This document shows, one piece after another, positions 16,764 through 24,429 of a DNA stretch of 29,706 nt (position 1 is the stretch's first letter; each line of letters opens with the position of its first letter). Below the pieces are notes generated by a model. The model was not told the origin of the DNA, ran no database searches, and worked only from the letters and a program-made list of their open reading frames with translations. Both the position numbers and the translations under genes were made by a program. Source of the DNA: Candidatus Limivicinus faecipullorum (GTDB taxonomy: Bacteria; Bacillota; Clostridia; Oscillospirales; Oscillospiraceae). Location: positions 1 to 29,706 of the forward strand of contig DVHY01000046.1 of assembly GCA_018711755.1 (NCBI GenBank), in the 5' to 3' direction.

Positions 16764-18842
16764 TTACAGCTTGCAGCCGGCTATATATCCGGCCTTGGTG
16801 GCGTCGGCCATGCGGGCGGGATTGATGCAGTCGCCCACCACATAGAGCTCCGGCACCAGCTTCTTTATCTCTGCGGCCAGGGCCATATTGGGCTTGAAGC
16901 CCTTGGTGACGGTGACGGTATTGGCCTTGTAGAACTTCTCCTGGCCGGCGGAGTTCTCCATAAGCACGCCCCGGCTGTTTATCTCCTTCACCTTGGTCAG
17001 GGGGTCCAGCTCCACGTTCTTGGCCTTCTTGAATGCGCTGGTGTAGTGGAAGCGGTAGCTGCCGCCCACGTCGAAGCCCACTTTCTTGCGCTCTTCAATG
17101 ATGTCCATATCCCGGTGCTTGTGCATCAGCAGGTGCGCCAGCTCGCAGCCGGGCAGGCCGCCGCCGATAACGGCTATCTTATGGCCCATAGGCCAGGGGC
17201 TGATGCCGGTGACCAGGCGGCCCATGGCGGGAGAATAGATGTATTTCAGGAACTCCGAGCCGCAGTTCCACAGCACCTTGTTCACAAGGCCCGGCTTCTT
17301 GGGGGCCCTGCCGTTGAGCATCTCCAAAAAGTCGTGGGAGGTGACCACGTTGCCGCCCTCGGCTCCGGGCACGCTGATGCCCACAGGCTCGCCGCCGATG
17401 GCTATGACCACGGCGTCGGGCTTGACCTGCTTTACCAGCTCCGGAGTGACCTCGGTGTGGAGCTTGACCTTTATCTTGGGATGCTTTTGCAGCTGGCGCT
17501 TGTAGTACTTCAGCAGATATTCGTAGTTGGGGCTGAAGATGGAGCTCATGGTCAGGCAGCCGCCGATGCGGTAGCCCCGCTCGTATATGGTCACGTCATG
17601 GCCGCGGATGGAGGCGGTGAGAGCTGCAGCCAGGCCTCCCGGGCCGCTGCCGGCTACCATGACCCGCTTGGGGGTCTTGGTGCGGATATACATGGGCTTC
17701 TGAAGCTCCGGTCCCAGATGGGGGTTGACGCTGCAGTAGTTCAGGGGCTTTCCGCTGCTCACCACATCGTCCATGCAGCGGCAGCAGCATATGCAGCGGT
17801 TGATGTCCTCCAGCCGGTCCTCCATGACCTTCTTGGGGAAGTTGGGGTCGGCTATGTCGTAGCGCAGGCCAGCCACCATATCCATCTTGCCCTCCCGGAG
17901 ATTCTTCTCCATAACCAGAGGGTCGGTGTTGCGGTAGCCCATGGCCACGGGCTTTGTGGCCACGGTCTTTATCTTCTCGGATATCCAGGCCCAGTGGCCG
18001 TCGGGGATGTCCTTGGTGGTGAGGGGTATGCTGGTCTCATGCCAGCCCACGGAGAGGTTGTGCAGGTCTATGCCCGCATCCTCCAGGTAGTGGACCATGA
18101 GCAGGGCGTCGTCTATGGTGTTGCCGGGCTTGATGCCGGTGACGTACTCCACCGGAGACCAGCGGCAGGTGATGAGGAAATCTTCCCCGGTGGCCTCTCT
18201 TACGGCACGGATGGTCTCCACCGTCAAACGCATGCGGTTTTTCAGATTGCCGCCGTATTCGTCGGTACGGTTATTGGTGGCGGGAGACATGAAGCGGTTG
18301 AGTATGCCGCCTACGCCCGCCATTATCTCCACGCCGTCCCAGCCGGCCTTCTGCAGCAGCAGAGCGCAGTTGACCATCTGTCTCTTGAACATCTCGATGT
18401 GGCGCTTCTCCATCACGTTCCAAACGGTGCGGCCCACGTTCACGTTTATATTGGAAGGAGCCCAGGGCTTTTCCACATTCTCGTCATCGGGCTTCCAGTC
18501 GTGTACAAACCAGGGCTGGCCCACCAGCACGCAGTCGTGGCGGTGTACCACTTCGGCCATGGCGCACAGTCCGGGCAGGCTGTCCTCATCGTAGGCGGCG
18601 GGGAGGGGATGCACCGGGGGCAGCCCGGCGGGACGGTCCTTGCGGGTAAAGGGCAGAACGGTCTGGCACATGAGGGCCAGTCCGCCGGCGGCCCGCTCCT
18701 CCATATAGTTGAGCATCTGGAGCGTGGGCGCCTCATCCTCTATGTAGCCCCGGCAGGGGGACATGGAGGTGGTCATCATCTTGTTTTTCAGCGTCAGCTT
18801 CCCGACCTTTATCGGGGACGCCAGCATTTCACATCTGCGCAT
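16764..18842 (-). CDS. Old Yellow Enzyme / 2,4-dienoyl-CoA reductase-like Fe-S flavoprotein
   Basis: A 692-residue two-part enzyme like FadH, BaiCD and BaiH. It has an N-terminal FMN TIM barrel (about 1-345), a Cys cluster (Cys350, 352, 353, 354, 356, 370) for a 4Fe-4S centre, and a C-terminal FAD/NAD(P)H module (VAGSGPGGLAAAL near 396, VIGGGLPGCELA near 565). It would reduce a conjugated C=C bond with NAD(P)H. His268 in VGWHE matches the catalytic His of E. coli FadH. The FadH catalytic Tyr in EGYL is Gly179 here, and the usual barrel HxxHG motif is also changed. An altered substrate or direction is likely (inference). The start has GGAGGATAAAT directly before the ATG. It lies between fixC and the crotonase. 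Confidence 0.91.
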   Translation of the reverse strand: MRRCEMLASPIKVGKLTLKNKMMTTSMSPCRGYIEDEAPTLQMLNYMEERAAGGLALMCQTVLPFTRKDRPAGLPPVHPLPAAYDEDSLPGLCAMAEVVHRHDCVLVGQPWFVHDWKPDDENVEKPWAPSNINVNVGRTVWNVMEKRHIEMFKRQMVNCALLLQKAGWDGVEIMAGVGGILNRFMSPATNNRTDEYGGNLKNRMRLTVETIRAVREATGEDFLITCRWSPVEYVTGIKPGNTIDDALLMVHYLEDAGIDLHNLSVGWHETSIPLTTKDIPDGHWAWISEKIKTVATKPVAMGYRNTDPLVMEKNLREGKMDMVAGLRYDIADPNFPKKVMEDRLEDINRCICCCRCMDDVVSSGKPLNYCSVNPHLGPELQKPMYIRTKTPKRVMVAGSGPGGLAAALTASIRGHDVTIYERGYRIGGCLTMSSIFSPNYEYLLKYYKRQLQKHPKIKVKLHTEVTPELVKQVKPDAVVIAIGGEPVGISVPGAEGGNVVTSHDFLEMLNGRAPKKPGLVNKVLWNCGSEFLKYIYSPAMGRLVTGISPWPMGHKIAVIGGGLPGCELAHLLMHKHRDMDIIEERKKVGFDVGGSYRFHYTSAFKKAKNVELDPLTKVKEINSRGVLMENSAGQEKFYKANTVTVTKGFKPNMALAAEIKKLVPELYVVGDCINPARMADATKAGYIAGCKL

Positions 18843-18863
18843 ATTTATCCTCCTCTACGAGCC

Positions 18864-20150
18864 TTAAAGGGCGCTGATTATCTGAACGGCATCCCTGGCC
18901 AATGCGGCCACGCCGGCCTCGCCTACGGCGGGCAGGACCTTCTTCACGATGCCTTCGGAGCTCTCGCCGTCCACCGTGAACATCGCCCGCATGACCTCCT
19001 CCAGCAGTATGGGGAAGCGGGTGAACACCCGGCGGTTCTCCATGAACTGAGGCGCTCTGCGGTAGAGCTTCATATCCTGGAGGACAAAGCTGTTTTCAAG
19101 CCCGGTCTTGTAGGCCGACAGGGTCTTCTTGCTGTAATCGTTCTTGCGTCTGGCATAGAGCACCGCATTGGCGGCCTGACGGCCCGCCTCGATGGCAAGG
19201 TCCATGCCCCGCACGGCGTAGCCCAGGTTCAGCACCATGCCTGCGGCGTCTCCCGCCACCAGCACCCCGTCGCCGTAGAGCTGGGGCATTGCGTCATAGC
19301 CGCCTTCCGGCACCAGATGGGCCGAATACTCCAGCAGCTCTCCGCCCTCTATCAGAGGGGCGATGAGCCTGTGCTCCTTGAAGCGGTCCAGCATGTTCAC
19401 GACACTGGTCTCGGAATACTCCACGTCGCTGACGGTGGCCACTATGCCCAGGGATATGCTCTCCTTATTTGTATAAAGGAAGCCGCCGCCGATACTGCCC
19501 AGAGTGGGGTCGCCGGCAAAGAGCCAGGCGGTGCCGTTGTCATCATAGGCTCCGAAGCGGTCCTTCATCTGCTGTGGTGAGAGCTTGATGACCTCCTTGA
19601 GTCCCACTGCCACCTTGTCGGCTCTTGTGGGCCCGGCCAGCCCTATCTTCTGGGCCAGCAGAGAGTTGACGCCGTCGGCCAGGATCACCACGTCCGCCTC
19701 CAGCCGGTCCTCCCCGGCTATGATGCCCCGGACCCGGCCGTTTCTCACTATGAGGTCGTCCACCCGGATGCCGCACACATAGGTGGCGCCCATGCTCTCG
19801 GCCTCCTTGGCAAACCACTGGTCGAAGCTGCCCCGCACCACAGTATAGGATGCGGTGTCTCCCCCCAGGCTGCCGCTGTCGAACTCAATGGTGGTGGAGC
19901 CGGTGGCGCTCATGAGAGACACCCGCTCCTTGGTCACCCTGCGCTCCAGAGGGGCACGCTGTTCAAAATCCGGGATGAGCTTTTTCAGGCTGTGTCCGTA
20001 GAGCCTGCCTCCGGTCATGTTCTTGCTGCCGCAGCTGTTGCCCCGCTCGATAACGGCCACCTCTACCCCCGCTTTTGCCAGAGTATAGGCTGCCGCCGAG
20101 CCGGCCAGACCGCCGCCGACAACGATAACGTCGAATCTATCTTCACTCAT
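18864..20150 (-). CDS. fixC: FixC flavoprotein
   Basis: FAD-dependent, quinone-reducing-type subunit of the FixABCX complex, 428 residues and related to ETF:quinone oxidoreductase. It begins MSEDRFDVIVVGGGLAG (FAD motif GGGLAG, 12-17). NMTGGRLYG, the GVLVAGDAAGMVLN FAD stretch and the GYAVRGMDLAIEAGR region are all as in E. coli FixC. I chose the ATG at 20150 because AGAGGTG lies six bases upstream; a GTG at 20159 is the only longer alternative. It is the first gene of the minus-strand operon and faces the control region shared with the divergent SnoaL gene. FixX is encoded five genes downstream, FixAB at the right end of the window. Confidence 0.95.
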   Translation of the reverse strand: MSEDRFDVIVVGGGLAGSAAAYTLAKAGVEVAVIERGNSCGSKNMTGGRLYGHSLKKLIPDFEQRAPLERRVTKERVSLMSATGSTTIEFDSGSLGGDTASYTVVRGSFDQWFAKEAESMGATYVCGIRVDDLIVRNGRVRGIIAGEDRLEADVVILADGVNSLLAQKIGLAGPTRADKVAVGLKEVIKLSPQQMKDRFGAYDDNGTAWLFAGDPTLGSIGGGFLYTNKESISLGIVATVSDVEYSETSVVNMLDRFKEHRLIAPLIEGGELLEYSAHLVPEGGYDAMPQLYGDGVLVAGDAAGMVLNLGYAVRGMDLAIEAGRQAANAVLYARRKNDYSKKTLSAYKTGLENSFVLQDMKLYRRAPQFMENRRVFTRFPILLEEVMRAMFTVDGESSEGIVKKVLPAVGEAGVAALARDAVQIISAL

Positions 20151-20322
20151 TTGCCGCACCTCTTGTCCTTGAATTTTTTAATCCATACTTATAGATGCAA
20201 AAAGCGTGCCGCAGTTGTGAAAGCTTTGACGCTTCCCCGGCCGCGGCAGGCAGCGCCATGGCCCCGAGGCTTTTCCGGCAAAACATATACTGCTCCCGAC
20301 CCCTTCCCCTGATATGCCCGAT

Positions 20323-20344
20323 TTTTTGTGACTTATCACAAAAA
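20323..20344. repeat. Perfect inverted repeat, CRP/FNR-family-like operator
   Basis: TTTTTGTGA and TCACAAAAA flank the four-base spacer CTTA. TGTGA/TCACA half-sites are those of CRP-type regulators, while the four-base gap is the spacing of FNR-type sites. A dimeric CRP/FNR-family regulator is therefore a reasonable guess. No such regulator gene is in the window. Confidence 0.6.
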
Positions 20345-20383
20345 CGAGACAGTTTGCCTGGTCGCTTTGCCGGATATTGAACA

Positions 20384-20409
20384 CATTGTTAATTAATTAT
20401 GTAACAATG
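20384..20409. repeat. Perfect inverted repeat CATTGTTA-N10-TAACAATG
   Basis: Eight-base arms with a ten-base AT-rich spacer, just upstream of the TTGACA box at 20430. The arrangement fits binding by a dimeric regulator. It is flanked on each side by a copy of TGAACAC. Confidence 0.55.
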
Positions 20410-20495
20410 CTGAACACTGTGTCACATCTTTGACAAGGCCGCCGCGGCTTGGATTTTGCAGATAGAAAGTCAAGAAAATGCGGGAGGAGTTTTTG

Positions 20496-21047
20496 ATGAA
20501 ATATATAAATAGTGAGGGAAGGATGTGTTCCCTGCCTGAGCCCGGCGCAGAAGATCTGGAGCAGCGGATAGAGCGGCTGGAGGCGCAAAGGGAGATAAGC
20601 GAGATACTTTTCCACTACACCCGCTGCGTGGACAGAGGGGACGCCGCCGGCGTGGCCTCCTGCTACACCGAGGACGGCTGTTTTTATCCCGGGGACAATA
20701 TGCCGGGTATCCAGGGCAAAGACAGGATTTTCCGGCTCTTTACCCGGCTGCTGGAACCAAACGTGCAGACCTGCGCCCATCACATCTGCAATCAGCAGCT
20801 CTGCTTCCTCTCCCGGGAGGAGGCTCTGGTCTACGCCTGCTTCCGCTCCTGCAAGACCTTCAGCGACGGGCGGCCGGAGGAAAACTGCTGGGGCGGGTAT
20901 GAGCTCAGAGTGCTCAGGGAAGCGGACGGCCAGTGGCGCATAAAAAGCCATAAATGCTTCATGAACAATCAGACCGGCTGCGAGACGCCCCGGCAGAGAG
21001 AGCAGCTGGACAGGCCCTGGCCTCCCCTGCCGGAGTACCGGCTCTGA
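20496..21047 (+). CDS. SnoaL/NTF2-fold protein, BaiE-like dehydratase candidate
   Basis: A 183-residue protein with an alpha+beta cone (NTF2/SnoaL-like) domain after a short helical lead. The HYTRCVDRGD stretch gives Tyr41 and Asp46 with the spacing of Tyr30 and Asp35 in BaiE, the bile acid 7-alpha-dehydratase. His96 in AHHICN lies about where BaiE has its catalytic His83 (BaiE sequence recalled from memory). A dehydratase or isomerase on a small hydrophobic or CoA-bound substrate is a fair guess, not shown. I chose the ATG at 20496 because GGAGGAG ends six bases upstream; the ATG at 20478 precedes that site. It is the first gene divergent from fixC. Confidence 0.78.
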   Translation: MKYINSEGRMCSLPEPGAEDLEQRIERLEAQREISEILFHYTRCVDRGDAAGVASCYTEDGCFYPGDNMPGIQGKDRIFRLFTRLLEPNVQTCAHHICNQQLCFLSREEALVYACFRSCKTFSDGRPEENCWGGYELRVLREADGQWRIKSHKCFMNNQTGCETPRQREQLDRPWPPLPEYRL

Positions 21048-21126
21048 GCTTGTCAAATCTGTGGCACATAATTTGCATATATAAAAATGTCAGCAAAAAC
21101 AACTTTAAAAGTTAGGAGATATGATT

Positions 21127-21447
21127 ATGGCACTGTTTGAAAAGATCAGCAGCTTTGCCGACGGCGCTGTAAAGCAGGGCGGCAAGTTTGCAAAGAACAC
21201 CGGCAAGATAGCTGCGCTCAAGCTCAGCAGCCACAACGCTCAGGAAGAGATCAACAGGCTCTATGCAAAGATCGGCGAACGCTACTACAAGGCCCACGGT
21301 CTCGCCCCGGAGCAGGGCTTTGAAAAGCTCTGCGACAAGGTCACCGAGCTGCGGGGAGTCATCAACGAGAACCAGGCCGCCATAGAGGAAATAAAGATAG
21401 ACGGCGTTATCGACGAGGTCGTTGTGGACCCCGACGAGCTGGATTGA
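21127..21447 (+). CDS. Small helical protein of unknown function
   Basis: A 106-residue protein beginning MALFEKISSF, rich in Lys, Glu and Ala, with no Cys-rich end and no membrane segment. It has one Cys, in the stretch EKLCDKV. Two helical stretches are likely: about 5-35, amphipathic with Lys/Gly; and about 37-90, with heptad-like EEINRLYAKIGERYYK and later VINENQAAIEEI, a probable coiled coil. The tail is acidic (VVVDPDELD). It resembles the helical N-terminal half of small Clostridial proteins that often carry a C-terminal zinc ribbon, but here the ribbon is absent. The ATG at 21127 was chosen because AGGAG is eight bases away, against two bases for the ATG at 21121. Function unknown. 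Confidence 0.75.
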   Translation: MALFEKISSFADGAVKQGGKFAKNTGKIAALKLSSHNAQEEINRLYAKIGERYYKAHGLAPEQGFEKLCDKVTELRGVINENQAAIEEIKIDGVIDEVVVDPDELD

Positions 21448-21466
21448 GACCTTTCAAGGTCTGTTT
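21447..21466 (+). terminator. Weak hairpin after the small protein gene
   Basis: A six-base-pair stem AGACCT/AGGTCT (21447-21452 with 21457-21462) with a four-base loop, followed by GTTT. It is too short to be a strong terminator and may instead dampen readthrough into the carboxylesterase gene. Confidence 0.4.
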
Positions 21467-21502
21467 CGGGCGCAGCCCCCGAGGAAAGGACTAGGTACAT
21501 AT

Positions 21503-22987
21503 ATGGCAATGCATTTTGCAGACACAGAAAACGGCCGGGTCCAGGGCGTATCCGGCAACGACCCCAGAATAACCGTGTTCAAGGGCATGCCTTTTGCCGC
21601 TCCGCCCGTGGGTAAAAACCGCTGGAGAGCCCCCCAGCCTGTAGAAAACTGGGAAGGAATTTACCGGGCGGACCGTTTCCGGGGCAGATGTCCCCAGGAG
21701 CGCCAGTCTCCATTCTATTACGCCAATTGCGGAGAGCCCTTTGAAGACGCAGACGAGGACTGCCTGTACCTCAACGTCTGGACTCCGGCAAAAAGCCCGG
21801 AGGAAAAACTGCCCGTGTTTCTCTGGATACACGGCGGCGCAAACGTCACTGGCTGGGGCCACTTTCCCTTTGTGGACGGCGAAGGTTTTGCCAAGCGGGG
21901 AGTTATATTCGTGTCCTTCAACTGGCGGGTAAATGTCTTCGGCTGGCTGACCCACCCGGAACTGGATGCGGAAAATGAGCGGCATGTGTCGGGAAATTAC
22001 GCCGTTCTCGATCAGATACAGGCCCTCAAGTGGGTAAGGAACAACATCGCCGCTTTCGGCGGAGATCCGGACAACATAACCGTGGCCGGAGAGTCCGCCG
22101 GCGGCAGCTCCACCATGAACCTCTGCTGCACTCCCCTCACCCGGGGCATGTTCCGCCACGCCTCCATGCAGAGCGGCGGCGGCTGGGACCTCTTCGTCTC
22201 CAACAGCGTGCCCAGTCTGGCCCAGTCCGAGGCGGCCACCGATTTGAAAAAGCTCTTCGGAGTGGACAGCATAGCCCAGGCCAGAGAGCTTCCCGCCGAG
22301 GAACTGGTGCGGCGCTCTTCCCGCCCGGAAGCGGCGGGCGCATATATTCCCTCTCATGTTGTGGACGGCTGGGTCTTCACCAAGACCAACCGCCGCAGCT
22401 GCCTAGAGGGAGAGATGCACCCTGTGGACTACATCATCGGCTACACCGGGGAAGAGACCCACATGTACGATATGAGTCCCGACAGGCAGCTCTTCCTGGA
22501 CGGGGTCCGGGCCGAATACGGCGGACACGCCGAGGAGTATCTGGCCCTGTGCGATTTCCTCCGGGACGACTCCAGCTTTACGGAACACCTGCGGGTGCGC
22601 AGCGCAGAGATACTGAAAACCGGCGCCCTCGCCTTTGCGGAGACTATGGAGCGCTTCGGCCGGCCCGTATACATGTACTGTTTCAGCCACAGCCTTCCCG
22701 GCGAGGACGGAGGTTCCTTCCACTCCTGTGAGCTCTGGTATCAGTTCGAGACACTGAACCGCAGCCGCAGGCCCTTTACCGGCGAGGATTATCAGCTGGC
22801 GGTGACTATGGCGGACTACTGGACCGCCTTCTGCAAGACCGGCGATCCCAACGGTGGCGGCCGTCCTGAGTGGAGCAAGTACACCAGGGCCAATCCCCTG
22901 GTCCTGCACCTGGACACCCCCATTGAAATGCGCCCCTTCCAGATAACGCCCCGTATACTTTTCCGCAAAAAATGGCTATGCAGATAA
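21503..22987 (+). CDS. Type B carboxylesterase (PnbA-like)
   Basis: Alpha/beta hydrolase of 494 residues that cleaves carboxylic esters. GESAGGSSTMNLC carries the nucleophile Ser198. The triad is completed by a Glu in GYTGEE (317 or 318) and His407 in SFHSCELWYQF. The oxyanion region is HGGANVTGW and the EDCLYLNVW signature (86-94) is intact. No signal peptide is seen, so it probably acts in the cytoplasm. I used the ATG at 21503, where homology with PnbA-like enzymes begins (GRVQG...FKGMPFAAPPVG). An AAAGGA site is about twelve bases upstream. Set between the SnoaL gene and a transporter gene, it could release the carboxylate that the divergent operon activates (inference). Confidence 0.92.
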   Translation: MAMHFADTENGRVQGVSGNDPRITVFKGMPFAAPPVGKNRWRAPQPVENWEGIYRADRFRGRCPQERQSPFYYANCGEPFEDADEDCLYLNVWTPAKSPEEKLPVFLWIHGGANVTGWGHFPFVDGEGFAKRGVIFVSFNWRVNVFGWLTHPELDAENERHVSGNYAVLDQIQALKWVRNNIAAFGGDPDNITVAGESAGGSSTMNLCCTPLTRGMFRHASMQSGGGWDLFVSNSVPSLAQSEAATDLKKLFGVDSIAQARELPAEELVRRSSRPEAAGAYIPSHVVDGWVFTKTNRRSCLEGEMHPVDYIIGYTGEETHMYDMSPDRQLFLDGVRAEYGGHAEEYLALCDFLRDDSSFTEHLRVRSAEILKTGALAFAETMERFGRPVYMYCFSHSLPGEDGGSFHSCELWYQFETLNRSRRPFTGEDYQLAVTMADYWTAFCKTGDPNGGGRPEWSKYTRANPLVLHLDTPIEMRPFQITPRILFRKKWLCR

Positions 22988-22999
22988 GCAGTGGATACC

Positions 23000-23017
23000 A
23001 AAGAGTTTCAGCTCTTT
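23000..23017 (+). other. Small hairpin between carboxylesterase and MFS genes
   Basis: AAAGAG and CTCTTT (23000-23005 with 23012-23017) flank a six-base loop, followed by an AT-rich stretch. There is no T tract, so I do not call it a terminator. It may protect or separate the two messages. Confidence 0.35.
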
Positions 23018-23052
23018 AGTATATAAAATTCAAAGGGAGGATAAAAAAACAA

Positions 23053-24327
23053 ATGAGTAACACACTCACCACAACTTCCAAGTTCAACCCCTGGCTGATC
23101 GTCCTCGGATGCTTCGGCTGCGCACAGATCCTTATCACCTGCCTGTGCAACACCGCAGGTATGTATTTCGCCCCCGTCATGGCCGAGTTCGGCTGGGAGC
23201 AGAAGCAGGTGGCCCTGTACACCACCATTTTCTCCTGGGTCGCAGCAGCCCTTCAGCCCCTGTGCGGCAAGATCTTCCAGAAGGTCAACGCCCGCATCCT
23301 GATGCTGGTTGTTGACGTCATCTTCATCGCCGGCTACCTGTGGTCCGCAACCTTCACCCATCTCTGGCAGTGGAACACCTTCGGCGTTATCTACGGTGTC
23401 ACCGCCGGCTTCTTCATGTATCTGGCCAACCCCATCATGGTCAACCGCTGGTTCGTCAAGAGCAAGGGCATGGCCCTGGCCTTGATAAGCCTCATCGCCG
23501 GTCTCCTGGGCTTCTTCTGGAACCCCTGGGTCCAGAACTGGATCAATGACTACGGCTGGCAGGGCGCCCGTCTGCGCAGCGGCATCATCGTCGGCGCCAT
23601 CAGCATCATTTTCACCATCCTCTTCATCCGCAACTCCCCTGAAGATCTGGGCATGAAGGCCTACGGCGCCGACGAGGCCGCCAAAGAGGCCGAGAAGAAA
23701 GAGACCGAGACCGTCGTCCTCACCGGCATGACCCGCGCTCAGGCCATCAGGACCCCCATGTTCTACCTCATCGCCGTGGTGGCTTTTATCTCCTGCCTGA
23801 CTCCTTCCCTTAACCAGCAGCTCTCCGCTTACAGCTCCACCGTTCCCATCGGCGCTGCTGCCGGTGCCATGGCCCTGTCCATCCTGTCCATTGCCGGCGT
23901 TATCCGCGGACCCGTTGTGGGCTGGTGCACCGACCATCTGGGCGCTCTGGTCACCAACTGCATCTGCTGCTTCCTGGCTGCTGCCGGCGTGTTCATGATA
24001 GTCATTGACGGCGGCGTACATGTGGCAGTGTTCTATGTGGGCGTTACTCTGTTCTCCCTGGCCTTCGTTCCTCTGACCATCGGCAACCCCCTCATGGTCT
24101 CTCAGGTTTTCGGCACCAAGGACTACTCCAACATCTACTCCATCGTAACCACCATCGTTCTGGTCTCCAGCGGCGTTGCTCAGTACCTCTACGCTGCTAT
24201 GCGCGACGCCACCGGCTCCTATGAGGGCGTCATCATTCTGGTCGGCACCCTGCTGTGCGTCCAGGGCGTCATCACTCCTATCATCATTGCCGTGGACAAG
24301 AAGGCAAAGGCAAAGGCCGCCAACTGA
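23053..24327 (+). CDS. MFS transporter, OFA (oxalate/formate antiporter)-like
   Basis: A 424-residue major facilitator with twelve likely membrane segments, starting WLIVLGCFGCAQILITCLCNT (about 14-34). A loop with charged residues in the middle (about 195-235, EAAKEAEKKETE) separates the two halves. FGWEQKQVALYTTIFSW, NRWFVKSKGMALAL and GPVVGWCTDHLG follow the OFA group, which exchanges organic anions. It probably imports the ester or substrate or exports the end product of the neighbouring enzymes (inference). A GGGAGG site lies twelve bases upstream. The codon choice is strongly biased to C-ending codons with almost no ATA, unlike its neighbours, which suggests high expression. A strong terminator follows. 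Confidence 0.9.
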   Translation: MSNTLTTTSKFNPWLIVLGCFGCAQILITCLCNTAGMYFAPVMAEFGWEQKQVALYTTIFSWVAAALQPLCGKIFQKVNARILMLVVDVIFIAGYLWSATFTHLWQWNTFGVIYGVTAGFFMYLANPIMVNRWFVKSKGMALALISLIAGLLGFFWNPWVQNWINDYGWQGARLRSGIIVGAISIIFTILFIRNSPEDLGMKAYGADEAAKEAEKKETETVVLTGMTRAQAIRTPMFYLIAVVAFISCLTPSLNQQLSAYSSTVPIGAAAGAMALSILSIAGVIRGPVVGWCTDHLGALVTNCICCFLAAAGVFMIVIDGGVHVAVFYVGVTLFSLAFVPLTIGNPLMVSQVFGTKDYSNIYSIVTTIVLVSSGVAQYLYAAMRDATGSYEGVIILVGTLLCVQGVITPIIIAVDKKAKAKAAN

Positions 24328-24360
24328 GTTCCTTGGCCTAAACCCTAAAAACCACATATT

Positions 24361-24376
24361 TTCCGATCGTTCGGAA
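24361..24376 (+). repeat. Short inverted repeat before the MFS terminator
   Basis: TTCCGA and TCGGAA arms with a four-base TCGT spacer. No T tract follows. Its role is unknown. Confidence 0.4.
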
Positions 24377-24382
24377 TCTCCG

Positions 24383-24415
24383 GCTGGGGCATGTATATCA
24401 TGCCCCAGCTTTTTT
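24383..24415 (+). terminator. Rho-independent terminator of the MFS gene
   Basis: A perfect eleven-base-pair stem (24383-24393 with 24399-24409), a five-base loop and a run of six T. It ends the plus-strand SnoaL-to-MFS unit. Confidence 0.92.
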
Positions 24416-24429
24416 ACTCCCTATAGCGG

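Larger units (their letters stand above)
20151..20495. promoter_or_regulatory. Divergent control region between the fixC operon and the SnoaL operon
   Basis: A 345-base stretch with no credible gene. It holds two perfect inverted repeats (20323-20344 and 20384-20409). A seven-base direct repeat TGAACAC (20378-20384 and 20411-20417) has starts 33 bases apart, about three helical turns. A TTGACA box lies at 20430-20435 on the plus strand, with only a weak -10-like ATTTTG after 17 bases. A weak box plus operators fits a promoter that needs an activator (inference). On the minus strand a TATAAG stands near 20185-20190 without a good -35 box. Confidence 0.6.

Noticed and set aside
15969..19580. 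A 1203-codon open frame on the plus strand antisense to ligase, crotonase, OYE and fixC genes
   Set aside because: It runs across four well-recognised minus-strand genes, its protein is low in recognisable motifs and rich in Gly/Ala/His/Val, and it has no sensible start site. It is a by-product of GC-rich codon use on the opposite strand.
8102..20150. Calling the operon a carnitine (cai) operon outright
   Set aside because: CaiT and CaiE are missing, the permease is of an anion type, and an OYE and a DinB-fold protein are added. Likeness to CaiA-D is real but the substrate is not shown.
20160..20384. Short frames of about 60-100 codons in the fixC/SnoaL gap
   Set aside because: No ribosome sites or family features; they cross the inverted repeats of the control region.
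16764..21047. Calling the locus a bile acid (bai) operon
   Set aside because: No BaiA-type short-chain dehydrogenase and no bile-specific transporter are seen, and CaiA-like and fix genes are not part of bai. Only the enzyme types are shared.
23008..24357. A 449-codon open frame antisense to the MFS gene, very rich in Asp, Gly and His
   Set aside because: The composition is what the reverse complement of a membrane protein gene gives; the plus-strand MFS gene has a ribosome site and terminator.
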